A DNA stretch of 64,000 nt, taken from the NCBI GenBank assembly GCA_943912855.1, contig CALTVC010000001.1:62001-126000 (forward strand), given 5' to 3'. Shown here piece after piece: positions 1 through 7,735 of this stretch (the stretch's first letter is position 1; each line of letters starts with the position of its first letter). Made by a program: the position numbers and the translations under genes. The stretch comes from an uncultured Flavobacterium sp. (GTDB lineage Bacteria; Bacteroidota; Bacteroidia; Flavobacteriales; Flavobacteriaceae). A model generated the notes under the pieces. The model was not told the origin of the DNA and did no database searches. It was given only the letters and a program-made list of their open reading frames with translations.

Positions 1-1
1 C

Positions 2-253
2 CGTGAATCATCAGGGCATACAGTCAAAGACGTTTCGGCACTACTGCGTTTTGAACAGGCACGGAACCAACTTTGGCTAAACCCCGAAACCCTTCTTGCA
101 GCCCTGGCAAACGATTTGGGCTATACAGACCAGTCACACCTTAGCCGAGAATTTAAAAAATACAGCGGCACTACACCGGCAGCCTTTGCCCGCCAAGCCA
201 AAAAAGACAGGCAATTTATCACCCGCGATTTTGTCGCATTTGTACAATCCTAA
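2..253 (+). CDS. AraC-family transcriptional regulator, C-terminal fragment
   Basis: The gene enters from the left edge; only its last 83 codons are visible in frame, ending at a TAA. They contain the second half of an AraC/XylS DNA-binding domain: a helix-turn-helix around LANDLGYTDQSHLSREFKK followed by the usual GTTPAAFAR segment. The protein binds DNA as a transcription regulator; its ligand-binding part lies outside the window. It ends 51 bp before the Tet(X)-like gene in the same direction, so it may regulate that gene or share a transcript with it. That link is inference from position only. Confidence 0.85.
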   Translation, partial: RESSGHTVKDVSALLRFEQARNQLWLNPETLLAALANDLGYTDQSHLSREFKKYSGTTPAAFARQAKKDRQFITRDFVAFVQS

Positions 254-270
254 ATCATAACAGTACCCGA

Positions 271-303
271 ATTTTGCATCACATAATTACTAAAATGCAA
301 AAT
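271..303. promoter_or_regulatory. Inverted repeat just upstream of the Tet(X)-like start
   Basis: ATTTTGCAT (271-279) and ATGCAAAAT (295-303) form perfect 9-bp arms separated by 15 bp, ending one base before the ATG at 305. The arms could be an operator for a dimeric regulator, or a leader hairpin hiding the translation start. No T-run follows, so it is not an intrinsic terminator. No clear TAnnTTTG promoter was found in this 51-bp gap. Confidence 0.5.
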
Positions 304-304
304 A

Positions 305-1435
305 ATGCTACTACACAATAAGAACATTGCCATTATAGGCGCAGGCCCCGTAGGGCTTACTATGGCACGACTGCTACAACAACAAGGTGTAAATGTTACC
401 GTTTACGAACGTGATGCAAATCCGCAAGCACGTATCTGGGGCGGCACACTCGACCTGCACAAAACCTCAGGGCAGCTGACCATGAAAAAAGCCGGCTTGT
501 TGGAACGCTATTTTGAACTTGCCCTACCCATGGGCATCCATTTTTCCGACACCAACGGCAACATCACAGCCACCCGCGACATTACCCCAGAAAACCGTTT
601 CGACAATCCTGAAATAAACCGCAATGCCCTACGCAAAATGTTGCTTGATAGCCTGAAAAGAGGTACTGTAATCTGGGACAGGAAGTTTACAAATCTTGAA
701 TTCCGTAACGGACAATGGCACATTTCGTTTGAAAACCAACCCGATGTAATTGCCGACATGGTAATTGGTGCCAATGGCGGTATGTCTGCCATCCGGAAAT
801 ACATTACCGATACAGAAACCGAGGATACCGGAACGTTCATCATTCAGGGAGATATACCCGAACCTGAAATCAATTGCCCTGAATTCTTTAAACGTTGTGG
901 AGGTAACAGGCTTATGGTAGCAAACAACGGTAGCATGCTTGTAGCCAACCCACACAACAACGGACAGCTTTCGTATGGAGTGATATTTAAAAAGCCTGAT
1001 ACATGGACCAATGGCAACCCCATTGATTTCAACGATAACAATGCCGTATACAATTACCTCTGCGAAAGACTTACCAATTGGGGCAATATCTACAAAAAGC
1101 TGTTTAAGTCAACTTCCTTTTTTGTTGGACTCACCACCCGAAAACTACCACTTGGCAAGCCATGGAACAGCAATCGTCCATTACCCATAACCCTGATAGG
1201 TGATGCCGCCCACCTGATGCCTCCCTTTGCCGGACAGGGCGTAAATACAGGTTTAATGGACGCATTGGTATTATCTGAAAATCTTACCAATGGGAAATTT
1301 GAAACCATAACAGCTGCCATAACCGCTTATGAAAACGAAATGTTTATGTATGCAGGAGCAGCACAGGCAGCATCTTCGGCTAACGAGCAGGAGTTATGGC
1401 AACCTGGTTTTTCGTTCCGGCAGTTTATAGAGTAA
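305..1435 (+). CDS. Tet(X)-like FAD-dependent monooxygenase
   Basis: A 376-aa class A flavoprotein monooxygenase. It has the dinucleotide-binding GAGPVG at 12-17 and the FAD motif GDAAHLMPPFAGQG from 299. It aligns end to end with Tet(X), the tetracycline-inactivating hydroxylase, through long near-identical blocks (GGTLDLHK, PENRFDNPEINRN, TVIWDRK, RPLPIT). With a constant offset of 11 residues, Tet(X) residues Q192, R213, N226 and P318 are kept (Q181, R202, N215, P307), but F224 is Val213 and H234, a tetracycline-contacting residue, is Ser223. It may hydroxylate a tetracycline or another polyketide or phenolic substrate. No plasmid or transposon genes surround it, which suggests a resident chromosomal homologue. 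It converges on the minus-strand operon with 3 bp between stop codons. Confidence 0.88.
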   Translation: MLLHNKNIAIIGAGPVGLTMARLLQQQGVNVTVYERDANPQARIWGGTLDLHKTSGQLTMKKAGLLERYFELALPMGIHFSDTNGNITATRDITPENRFDNPEINRNALRKMLLDSLKRGTVIWDRKFTNLEFRNGQWHISFENQPDVIADMVIGANGGMSAIRKYITDTETEDTGTFIIQGDIPEPEINCPEFFKRCGGNRLMVANNGSMLVANPHNNGQLSYGVIFKKPDTWTNGNPIDFNDNNAVYNYLCERLTNWGNIYKKLFKSTSFFVGLTTRKLPLGKPWNSNRPLPITLIGDAAHLMPPFAGQGVNTGLMDALVLSENLTNGKFETITAAITAYENEMFMYAGAAQAASSANEQELWQPGFSFRQFIE

Positions 1436-1438
1436 GGT

Positions 1439-2464
1439 TTAGGTTTTCTTACTCTTCCAGATAAAACCATCCAGAATGTAATGGGTAAACTGCGGTACGG
1501 TAAGTAGTGGCACCAGCAGGAATTGCCAACTCTGCATGGCATTACCTAAGCCAACATTAAAGTGCCCGTTCCACACGAAGATTTCCCAAAGGTATTCTTC
1601 CGAAAAGGCAAAAAACACAAGCACCGCTACATAAGGGATAACACCCCAATAGCGTTTCAGGTAGCCATAAACGGTAGGCACAGGTTGGGATGGCTGTTGT
1701 ATTTCCTTCAGGTAAATAAGCCCCATGTAAGGAATGCCATGCGAAATGACGTTGAGCAGCGTAAACACCAAATCGTTATTATAATACACAATACCAAAAT
1801 ACCATGACAAGGCCGTACCAATGATTATGGCATTTTTAGGAATGTTGAAATACTTTTGGCTAAAGCCAATATAAGCGGTGCGCAGTACATAAAATGCGAG
1901 TATACCATAATACACAAGCGTTAACCCCTGTAACACCTGAGGGTTTTGCCACGAGAAAAACTCATTTGGCATAAACCAGGTATATTGCCGTGGCGGACTC
2001 ATAAACCAGTACAGCATTGGGTAGCCCGTAGCTGCATAGATGATTAAGCTATCAGTATATCGGTTGAGTTTTGTTTTAGGTTCTTTGCGGGCATACAGTC
2101 GCATAAAACCGTACTGTTGCCTGATAAAATGAAATACCGCCACATACGCCATAGTTACCCAAAACACCTTACTACCCAGCGAAAACAGTACCAACCCGAT
2201 TGTAAAACAGATAACTGGTAAAGCCAACAAGAGTCTTTTACGTTCGCGAAAGGCGGTAGGCACAAAGTAGGTTTTAAACAATGTGGCGTACACGTGTGCC
2301 ACATCTATAAACACTACAAAAAAGAGCCAGGTATAAAATGAGTAATGGTTTTCGAGTTGGATAAGTAAGGGCTGGCATAACAAGACCACCGCCAGGATTA
2401 CAAACGGAGGCGAAAGGATAAACAGGCTGTCGGTTTTAGCCTTATGAATCCACGGTTGTGCCAT
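1439..2464 (-). CDS. Polytopic membrane protein with conserved-looking histidines
   Basis: A 341-aa integral membrane protein with about eight or nine hydrophobic spans. I do not recognise a named family. His57 (DVAHVYATLFKTY), His112 (FHFIRQQYGF), His242 (ISHGIPYMG) and His328 (FTHYILDGF) each lie in or beside a span, next to aromatic or charged residues, which recalls metal- or heme-binding membrane enzymes; that reading is inference. It is the last gene of the minus-strand polyamine-type operon and overlaps the preceding FAD-enzyme gene by 23 bp, so translation is probably coupled. It may act on the same substrate, or give electrons to the exported flavoenzyme. Confidence 0.72.
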   Translation of the reverse strand: MAQPWIHKAKTDSLFILSPPFVILAVVLLCQPLLIQLENHYSFYTWLFFVVFIDVAHVYATLFKTYFVPTAFRERKRLLLALPVICFTIGLVLFSLGSKVFWVTMAYVAVFHFIRQQYGFMRLYARKEPKTKLNRYTDSLIIYAATGYPMLYWFMSPPRQYTWFMPNEFFSWQNPQVLQGLTLVYYGILAFYVLRTAYIGFSQKYFNIPKNAIIIGTALSWYFGIVYYNNDLVFTLLNVISHGIPYMGLIYLKEIQQPSQPVPTVYGYLKRYWGVIPYVAVLVFFAFSEEYLWEIFVWNGHFNVGLGNAMQSWQFLLVPLLTVPQFTHYILDGFIWKSKKT

Positions 2465-4058
2465 GCAGTAGCTGGTTTACGGCGTTTATGCCCTGATGAA
2501 ACGCCTCCTCAAATACCGAAATACCCGAGAGGTCGCTATGAGCGAAATATATCTTGTTGTCAATCGGCTGGGCTGCTTTTTGCTTTTCTGCTGAAGTTGC
2601 AAAACCCGGCACCGGGCTTATCATGCCGTGCCCTAAGCGGTGGATTTGTATTTCATCGCAATACTCTCGTAGGTTAGGATGCGCTTTCTCTAAATCAAAA
2701 AACACAAAATCCTTCCAATACTCCGCATTACGATTGTAGAGTTCCTTACGGGATTTCTTAGTGTCAATATCAGAAAAACTGTAGTAATACGTAATTACAA
2801 TACGGTCGTTCAGTTGGTTTACCGTTTGCTGCTGGTCGTAAATATATCCTAGTCCTTTACCTTTGTAAATCACATTATCCCAGCATAAGGGGTACGAACC
2901 GTCGCTGGGCAAATCACGTAGTGTAAGTGTAGCCAGTAGCCACGGGGCATACGTAAACTTTTTAGTAAATGCCTTTCGATTATCAAAAAGGTATTGGTTT
3001 ACAAACTGCGGGGTAGCCATAATAACTTTATCTGCCTGTATGCGCACAGAGCGTTTTTTATCAGCATCAAAAGCCAATACCGTAACACCATTACCATCCA
3101 TTTTTACGTCGTATGCAAGGTAATTCAGCAACAGTTTGTCTTTACTATATTCTTTTAAATGCGAAGCCAGACGGGCATTACCCTCAGGCCAGGTAAGAAC
3201 ACTATCATTATTGTACACGTTGTTTTTTCGGGCACAAAAATAATGTATACCCGCCCACGCTGATACCCCTGCAATACCTAAACCGTAATCATCCCGACAG
3301 CAATAATCCACATACTCATGGAGTGACTCATCAGTGAGACCGTTATTATCCAGCCACTGTTTCATGGTCAGGGTATCGAGTTGTTTTATTTCTGCATTGA
3401 CAGAAGCATTACAGATTGGCAAATCGAACCAATACTTACCATTCGCTCCCCTACCTTCCCGGAAGCGTTTCATTTCCGCGAAAAACTTGCCAAACTGTGC
3501 ATCCTGCTCCTTTGTATTGCCATAGCGTGGAATCAGGTCTTCCTGCCATGTATTGCGGTAATACAGGCGTTCCTGCGGATCGAAGCTTAGTTGTTCTTCA
3601 TCGAATACAGGTAATCCATTCGCATCAAAACCGGTTATGATTTTCGACTCCTGTAAAAAACGTATCAGTTCGGTATCGTGCGGATTGGGTAACGGCAGGT
3701 AATGCGCCCCCAAAGGATATTTAGAATATTTGTTTTCACCGTTAGACGAGTTGCCCCCGGCATGATCTTCCATTTCCATAACCAGAAAATCAGTAATACC
3801 TTTCTGTGTGAGTTGGCGTGCAGCACTTAAACCCGAAATCCCTCCGCCAATAATCAGGTATGGTATTGTAATGGTATCGGTAGGTTTAGGGAAGTCTTTT
3901 GCCCACAGCCTGTGCCCCAATACGTGGCGTGTACCGGTAAGGCGCACCAGCATGGCCGCAACTTTTTGTCCGCATGCCTTAAGGATTGGCACAGCCAATG
4001 CACCAAGAGCGGCGAGCTTTATAAAGCCCCTTCGGTTATAGTTTGCCCCACTCTTCAT
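2442..4058 (-). CDS. Tat-exported FAD-dependent amine-oxidase-like lipoprotein
   Basis: The start at 4058 gives 538 aa beginning MKSGANYNRRGFIK; a longer ORF from 4073 is possible but unnecessary. Arg9-Arg10 followed by GFIKLAALGALAVPILKAC form a twin-arginine signal with a possible lipobox Cys29, so the folded flavoprotein is probably exported and anchored outside the cytoplasm. IIGGGISGLSAA near 69-80 binds the FAD ADP moiety, and the fold is that of NAD(P)-binding/flavin amine oxidoreductases such as polyamine oxidases. The C-terminal part (LSGISVFEEAFHQGINA) is the usual flavin-contacting end. The 5' end overlaps the spermidine-synthase-like gene by 23 bp. Oxidation of an aminopropyl or polyamine product is inferred from context. 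Confidence 0.8.
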   Translation of the reverse strand: MKSGANYNRRGFIKLAALGALAVPILKACGQKVAAMLVRLTGTRHVLGHRLWAKDFPKPTDTITIPYLIIGGGISGLSAARQLTQKGITDFLVMEMEDHAGGNSSNGENKYSKYPLGAHYLPLPNPHDTELIRFLQESKIITGFDANGLPVFDEEQLSFDPQERLYYRNTWQEDLIPRYGNTKEQDAQFGKFFAEMKRFREGRGANGKYWFDLPICNASVNAEIKQLDTLTMKQWLDNNGLTDESLHEYVDYCCRDDYGLGIAGVSAWAGIHYFCARKNNVYNNDSVLTWPEGNARLASHLKEYSKDKLLLNYLAYDVKMDGNGVTVLAFDADKKRSVRIQADKVIMATPQFVNQYLFDNRKAFTKKFTYAPWLLATLTLRDLPSDGSYPLCWDNVIYKGKGLGYIYDQQQTVNQLNDRIVITYYYSFSDIDTKKSRKELYNRNAEYWKDFVFFDLEKAHPNLREYCDEIQIHRLGHGMISPVPGFATSAEKQKAAQPIDNKIYFAHSDLSGISVFEEAFHQGINAVNQLLHGTTVDS

Positions 4059-5556
4059 CGAAATAGCGTACAAGGATTTGGTTATCCAGGCGGTTCACTT
4101 CTACGCTTGTTACCCGCATATCTTTGGTAAAGCCGTTAAGTCCGCTAAAGTTATAATCGTAAAAACGCAGCTTCTCATTGGCCTTACGAATGGGCTTATT
4201 AAAATTGGCAGTAATGCTATTACCTGCAATAGTATATCCCCATTCACCAAACGAGGGAACGTATACATGGTAGGCATCTGCCTTTGGTAGTACCTGTGCT
4301 ACGGTTTGATTAATACACCAAAACGATTTTGGCGCAAAATATGGTGAGGTAGTCTGGATAACCACCAACGCATCGGGAGTTAAAATATGCTGCAACGCCC
4401 TGTAAAAACTAAGCGAATAGAGTTTACCCAGACTGTAATTAGACGGATCAGGGAAATCGATAATAACTACATCGTACTGTTTTTCACTTTCCTTTGTCCA
4501 GATGTAAGCATCACTGTTTACAACGGTAACTTTGGGGTTGTTCAGGGAATTTTTATTAAAACCTGTGAGGATAGTATTGGTCTTAAAAAGATTGGTCATC
4601 CCTTCGTCAAGGTCTACCAATGTGATATTTTTTACTTCAGGATATTTCAGGATTTCGCGTACGGCAAGGCCATCACCACCTCCCATAACCAGTACGTTTT
4701 CTACACTTTTGGCAACAGCCATAACGGGGTGTACCAAGGCTTCGTGGTAGCGGTATTCGTCCATGGAACTGAACTGCAGGTTGTTGTTCAGGTACAGGCG
4801 GTAGTCGCTTTTGTTATGGGTAAGCACTATGCGCTGGTAGGGTGTGGAATGGGTGTAAATTATGTTTTCGCCATACAATTTCCCTTCAGAATACGAGAGT
4901 ATATCATCTGAAAAAATGAATACCATCACTAGCGTCAGAAAACAGAAGATGGCGCGTGCTTTAAGGAAAGCTACACGTTTTAGTTCTTTTTTCAACGCAA
5001 AGCACAGCACCATGGCAATACTAATGTTTATCAACCCAAAAAACAACGACGTACGGATGATGCCTAGTTGCGGCACCAGAACCAATGGGAACAGTATGGA
5101 TGCCAGTAACGCCCCGATATAGTCAAACGTAAAAACGTTTGATACCAAATCACGGAAACGTACACGGTCTTTAAGGATGTTCATAAGCAACGGGATTTCC
5201 AGCCCCACAAGGCAACCAGTAGTAAATACCAACAGGTAGAGTACAAACTGAAAATAGTCCACACTTTCAAACAGCACAAAAAGCACCGCCGAACTCAGTC
5301 CGCCAATCAACCCCACGAGCAACTCAATCTCTACAAAGGTATTGAGCAGGTTACGGGTTATGAATTTTGAAAAATACGAGCCTATACCCATAGAAAACAG
5401 GTATACGCCTATGATAAATGAAAACTGTTTTACCGAATCGCCCAGCAGATAACTTGCCAGCGTTCCGGCTACAAGCTCATATACCAGTCCGCATGTAGCT
5501 ATGGTAAATACGGCAAGGAGCAACAGTATTTCAAAACTAAAAAACTTTTTACCCAT
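4036..5556 (-). CDS. Membrane-fused spermidine synthase-like aminopropyltransferase
   Basis: A 506-aa protein with an N-terminal half of about six or seven membrane spans (8-215) and a C-terminal spermidine synthase fold. Signatures: SMDEYRYHEALVHP (264-277), the AdoMet-type loop MGGGDGLAVRE (291-301), acidic LVDLDEGM (313-320), SDAYIW (348-353) and the catalytic-region IIDFPDP (365-371). The family transfers the aminopropyl group of decarboxylated AdoMet to an amine. Fusion to a membrane domain suggests an acceptor at or in the membrane rather than free putrescine, but this is inference. SpeD, which makes the donor, is in the same operon. It overlaps DUF350 by 8 bp. Confidence 0.86.
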   Translation of the reverse strand: MGKKFFSFEILLLLAVFTIATCGLVYELVAGTLASYLLGDSVKQFSFIIGVYLFSMGIGSYFSKFITRNLLNTFVEIELLVGLIGGLSSAVLFVLFESVDYFQFVLYLLVFTTGCLVGLEIPLLMNILKDRVRFRDLVSNVFTFDYIGALLASILFPLVLVPQLGIIRTSLFFGLINISIAMVLCFALKKELKRVAFLKARAIFCFLTLVMVFIFSDDILSYSEGKLYGENIIYTHSTPYQRIVLTHNKSDYRLYLNNNLQFSSMDEYRYHEALVHPVMAVAKSVENVLVMGGGDGLAVREILKYPEVKNITLVDLDEGMTNLFKTNTILTGFNKNSLNNPKVTVVNSDAYIWTKESEKQYDVVIIDFPDPSNYSLGKLYSLSFYRALQHILTPDALVVIQTTSPYFAPKSFWCINQTVAQVLPKADAYHVYVPSFGEWGYTIAGNSITANFNKPIRKANEKLRFYDYNFSGLNGFTKDMRVTSVEVNRLDNQILVRYFDEEWGKL

Positions 5557-5770
5557 GAATGGCTCCGCTGATAATGATAGAAATGCCTATAATAAAAGAC
5601 CCCAGTACTATGGCAAGCGCTACATTTTTGTTCTTTGAAATCTCGTGCCAGGTATTTTCGGGCGTAAGCTTTTCTATGATAAAATACACAACAAACAGTA
5701 TGATGATACCCAGCAAAGAGTATATAAGAGAGGCAATAATACCTCTGCTAAATGCGTCTATAAGTTCCAT
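5549..5770 (-). CDS. DUF350 small membrane protein
   Basis: A 73-aa protein with two hydrophobic spans (about 10-32 and 50-70) joined by a polar loop. It matches DUF350, the E. coli YjfL family. DUF350 genes often sit with DUF4178 and polyamine-modifying enzymes, as in the E. coli yjf cluster, and both partners are present here. Molecular function is unknown; a membrane scaffold or channel-like role in envelope stress has been suggested for such clusters. Its 3' end overlaps the start of the spermidine-synthase-like gene. Confidence 0.8.
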   Translation of the reverse strand: MELIDAFSRGIIASLIYSLLGIIILFVVYFIIEKLTPENTWHEISKNKNVALAIVLGSFIIGISIIISGAIHG

Positions 5771-5791
5771 AATTGTATATTTATGATATTT

Positions 5792-5992
5792 TTATTTATG
5801 ATAAAATCCATGTACGCCACCGGTACGCATGTGAGACGCACGCGTGGTTTGTCCGGCATACTTTTCGGTGGTATCGCAATCGCAAATGCGCCCGCCGCTA
5901 AACGCAGTATATAAGTAGTAAGCATATACCAAGACTGCCACACCCAACGCTATAGCGTTTGACTTTAAAAATGTTGTCTTCTTAATTTCCAT
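5792..5992 (-). CDS. Small single-TM protein with a CDC motif
   Basis: A 66-aa protein: a short basic N-terminus, one hydrophobic span (about 13-33) and a polar tail with GGRICDCD (Cys37, Cys39), then TTRASHMRTGG and a His-containing end. I recognise no family. The start at 5992 is chosen because it lies 2 bp after the DUF4178 stop, as expected in this tightly packed operon; a shorter overlapping reading frame here is rejected. The Cys and Lys residues in the tail could be modification sites or metal ligands. A role as substrate of the operon's enzymes is speculative. Confidence 0.6.
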   Translation of the reverse strand: MEIKKTTFLKSNAIALGVAVLVYAYYLYTAFSGGRICDCDTTEKYAGQTTRASHMRTGGVHGFYHK

Positions 5993-5994
5993 AA

Positions 5995-7227
5995 CTACTC
6001 ATCAAAAGGTGAATAATCGCTGTCTTCCCAGCGTTTCCGTTCGGTATAACTCGCCCATTTATACAACCCGAAACCTACTAATGCCATAAATATAATGGGT
6101 ATAATTACGTTTCGTTTTGTAGGCGGATTCCAGGTTACGTCTACGTTTACAACGGTTGTTTTCGCATCCTGGGCATCTTTTTGTGGTTTAAGCGTAAGGT
6201 GATACTTTCCGGGAGCTACGCCACACAGAAACATCTTTGCCTCGTTGTCCCCTTCCCGCCAGTTTTCACCACCTTCATAACCGTAGTAATACTCTATATC
6301 CTTGCCTATATATTCTTCGGTACCGGTAATTTCGTTAACCAGCCCCACATCTACATACGCCCAGGTATTATCTACATCAGCCGCCAGGTTTATACGCAGT
6401 GTACCCGTGGCACCTTTCACCTCAAAAGGTTTACTCACGTACTCTTTATCGGAATACTGGGCAAAGTGTATACTGTCGCCTAACAGGTTTTCCTGCACCT
6501 TATCCCTGTAAATAAATATATGACTAAAAATGAGTAACAAAGCCGTAACAGCAAGTATTAGTATGCTATTGGTAAAATTTACCAAAGGTGGCTGTACCAC
6601 ACCTATGCCCTCTTTGTTAGGCATCCAGCTGATGCCAAAGGCTTTTGCAACCTTAGCCGATGATACGTGCCTGCCTACAAACAGTGTAAGGCTGTCTTCA
6701 TCGCGCTCGAAAGAAAGTATATAAGGCGGGTTTATGTACTCTATCATCTTCTGGCTCTTGCGTGGGAGTTCATAATCAAAAACCCCTTCGGCATAAGCCA
6801 ATGTTACCTTTTCATCCCCGTACAGCTGAAAGCGGGTATTCTGGTAGTATATTACGTCTGGCATGTGCGTAATATCAGGCTGGTCGGGCTCTTCCTCCAG
6901 GAAAATCCAGTGCCCGTTGCTTTCGCTTAAAAATGCCCGTTGCCCATTATCACCATCCAGTATAAATTCTTTCCAGTAAAATGTACCGGCCACGCGTTTT
7001 ACCAGCATGCCGGTAACCGTATATTTTACACCAAAAAGTTCTCCCTGCTGCCCCACATTCAGCCCAATCCGCTTATCCGGATGGTACTCAAACTTCTTAA
7101 CGAAAGCACCGTTAGCATCCTTATTGTAGGCCGTATGGTTACCACAATATCCACATGCGAAATCTACCAGTTCAATGGCTACGGGCAACGTAGTGACTTT
7201 TTTACATCGTATACAGGTAACTTCCAT
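5995..7227 (-). CDS. DUF4178 membrane protein with N-terminal zinc ribbon
   Basis: A 410-aa protein. Cys5, Cys8, Cys25 and Cys28 (CIRC, CGYC) form an N-terminal zinc-ribbon-like knuckle. Next comes a beta-rich region resembling DUF4178 (the YjfK family), then a hydrophobic span (about 220-240), an extracytoplasmic beta domain (about 245-370) and a second span near 375-395 with a charged tail. It is probably an inner-membrane protein exposing domains on both sides. It lies between speD (3-bp gap) and the small TM protein (2-bp gap). The DUF4178-DUF350-polyamine-enzyme pairing resembles the yjf type of envelope-stress cluster; the exact role is unknown. Confidence 0.75.
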   Translation of the reverse strand: MEVTCIRCKKVTTLPVAIELVDFACGYCGNHTAYNKDANGAFVKKFEYHPDKRIGLNVGQQGELFGVKYTVTGMLVKRVAGTFYWKEFILDGDNGQRAFLSESNGHWIFLEEEPDQPDITHMPDVIYYQNTRFQLYGDEKVTLAYAEGVFDYELPRKSQKMIEYINPPYILSFERDEDSLTLFVGRHVSSAKVAKAFGISWMPNKEGIGVVQPPLVNFTNSILILAVTALLLIFSHIFIYRDKVQENLLGDSIHFAQYSDKEYVSKPFEVKGATGTLRINLAADVDNTWAYVDVGLVNEITGTEEYIGKDIEYYYGYEGGENWREGDNEAKMFLCGVAPGKYHLTLKPQKDAQDAKTTVVNVDVTWNPPTKRNVIIPIIFMALVGFGLYKWASYTERKRWEDSDYSPFDE

Positions 7228-7230
7228 GAC

Positions 7231-7590
7231 TTATCGGTATATTTCGGTATCGTTAATAACGCTTCCGCCAAAATAATCGGTAAAGGCCTTCGCCACGGTA
7301 CGTACCTTGGTACTGTTATCGTTAAGATAATTGCACAGGTATACATCTAACGTAAGCTGTTTAAACTCGGGCCAGGTATGTATGCAAATGTGTGACTCCA
7401 TAAGGCATACCGCTGCGGTAAAGCTACCGTTATCAAACTCGTGGCAGGAGTAGCCCACCTCTATGAGTCCGTAGGTACGCAGTATGGTTTGGGTAAGCAT
7501 CCTGAAACCCTCAGGATCGGTAAGCTTATGGGTAGTATCGGTTTTTAGGGTAAGCAACTTGTGCAAACCCGCCGAGTATTCTTGTTGCAT
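7231..7590 (-). CDS. speD: S-adenosylmethionine decarboxylase (SpeD-type)
   Basis: The start at 7590 gives 119 aa, the usual size of the short prokaryotic AdoMet decarboxylase. The core has the self-cleavage pair Glu65-Ser66 and the active-site residues His71 and Cys86: ESHICIHTWPE then DVYLC. Ser66 should become the pyruvoyl cofactor. The product, decarboxylated AdoMet, is the aminopropyl donor for the SpeE-like protein downstream. A longer ORF from 7683 is rejected because a good promoter (TATCTTTG at 7627-7620 with TTG 19 bp upstream) and the metK terminator lie inside it. It is the first gene of the seven-gene minus-strand operon. Confidence 0.88.
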   Translation of the reverse strand: MQQEYSAGLHKLLTLKTDTTHKLTDPEGFRMLTQTILRTYGLIEVGYSCHEFDNGSFTAAVCLMESHICIHTWPEFKQLTLDVYLCNYLNDNSTKVRTVAKAFTDYFGGSVINDTEIYR

Positions 7591-7619
7591 TATAGCGGTA
7601 CTGGTTAGCGGATTTTTTT

Positions 7620-7650
7620 CAAAGATATTTTTTATCGGCAATATAACAAT
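7620..7650 (-). promoter_or_regulatory. Bacteroidetes-type promoter of the polyamine operon
   Basis: On the minus strand ATTG (to 7647), a 19-nt spacer and TATCTTTG (7627-7620) match the Bacteroidetes consensus TTTG / 19 / TAnnTTTG. Transcription would start about 20-25 nt before the speD ATG at 7590, so the seven genes have their own promoter despite sitting just downstream of metK. Confidence 0.65.
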
Positions 7651-7679
7651 ACAACCGAAGAAATATTCACCGCATAAAA

Positions 7680-7712
7680 CCAAAACAGCCCCGGGTTAAC
7701 GGAGCTGTTTTA
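7680..7712 (-). terminator. Intrinsic terminator after metK
   Basis: AAACAGC and GCTGTTT arms with an inner CC/GG pair flank a GGGTTAAC loop region, with T-rich sequence on the minus-strand 3' side. It lies 25 bp past the metK stop and separates metK from the speD promoter. Confidence 0.7.
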
Positions 7713-7735
7713 TATAAACTAAGATAATATTCAAA

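Noticed and set aside
1..1435. Mobile resistance island around the Tet(X)-like gene
   Set aside because: No transposase, integrase, IS ends or composition shift are visible in the window.
7591..7683. N-terminal extension of SpeD
   Set aside because: A promoter matching the consensus (7620-7650) and the metK terminator lie within it, and SpeD proteins start near the chosen Met.
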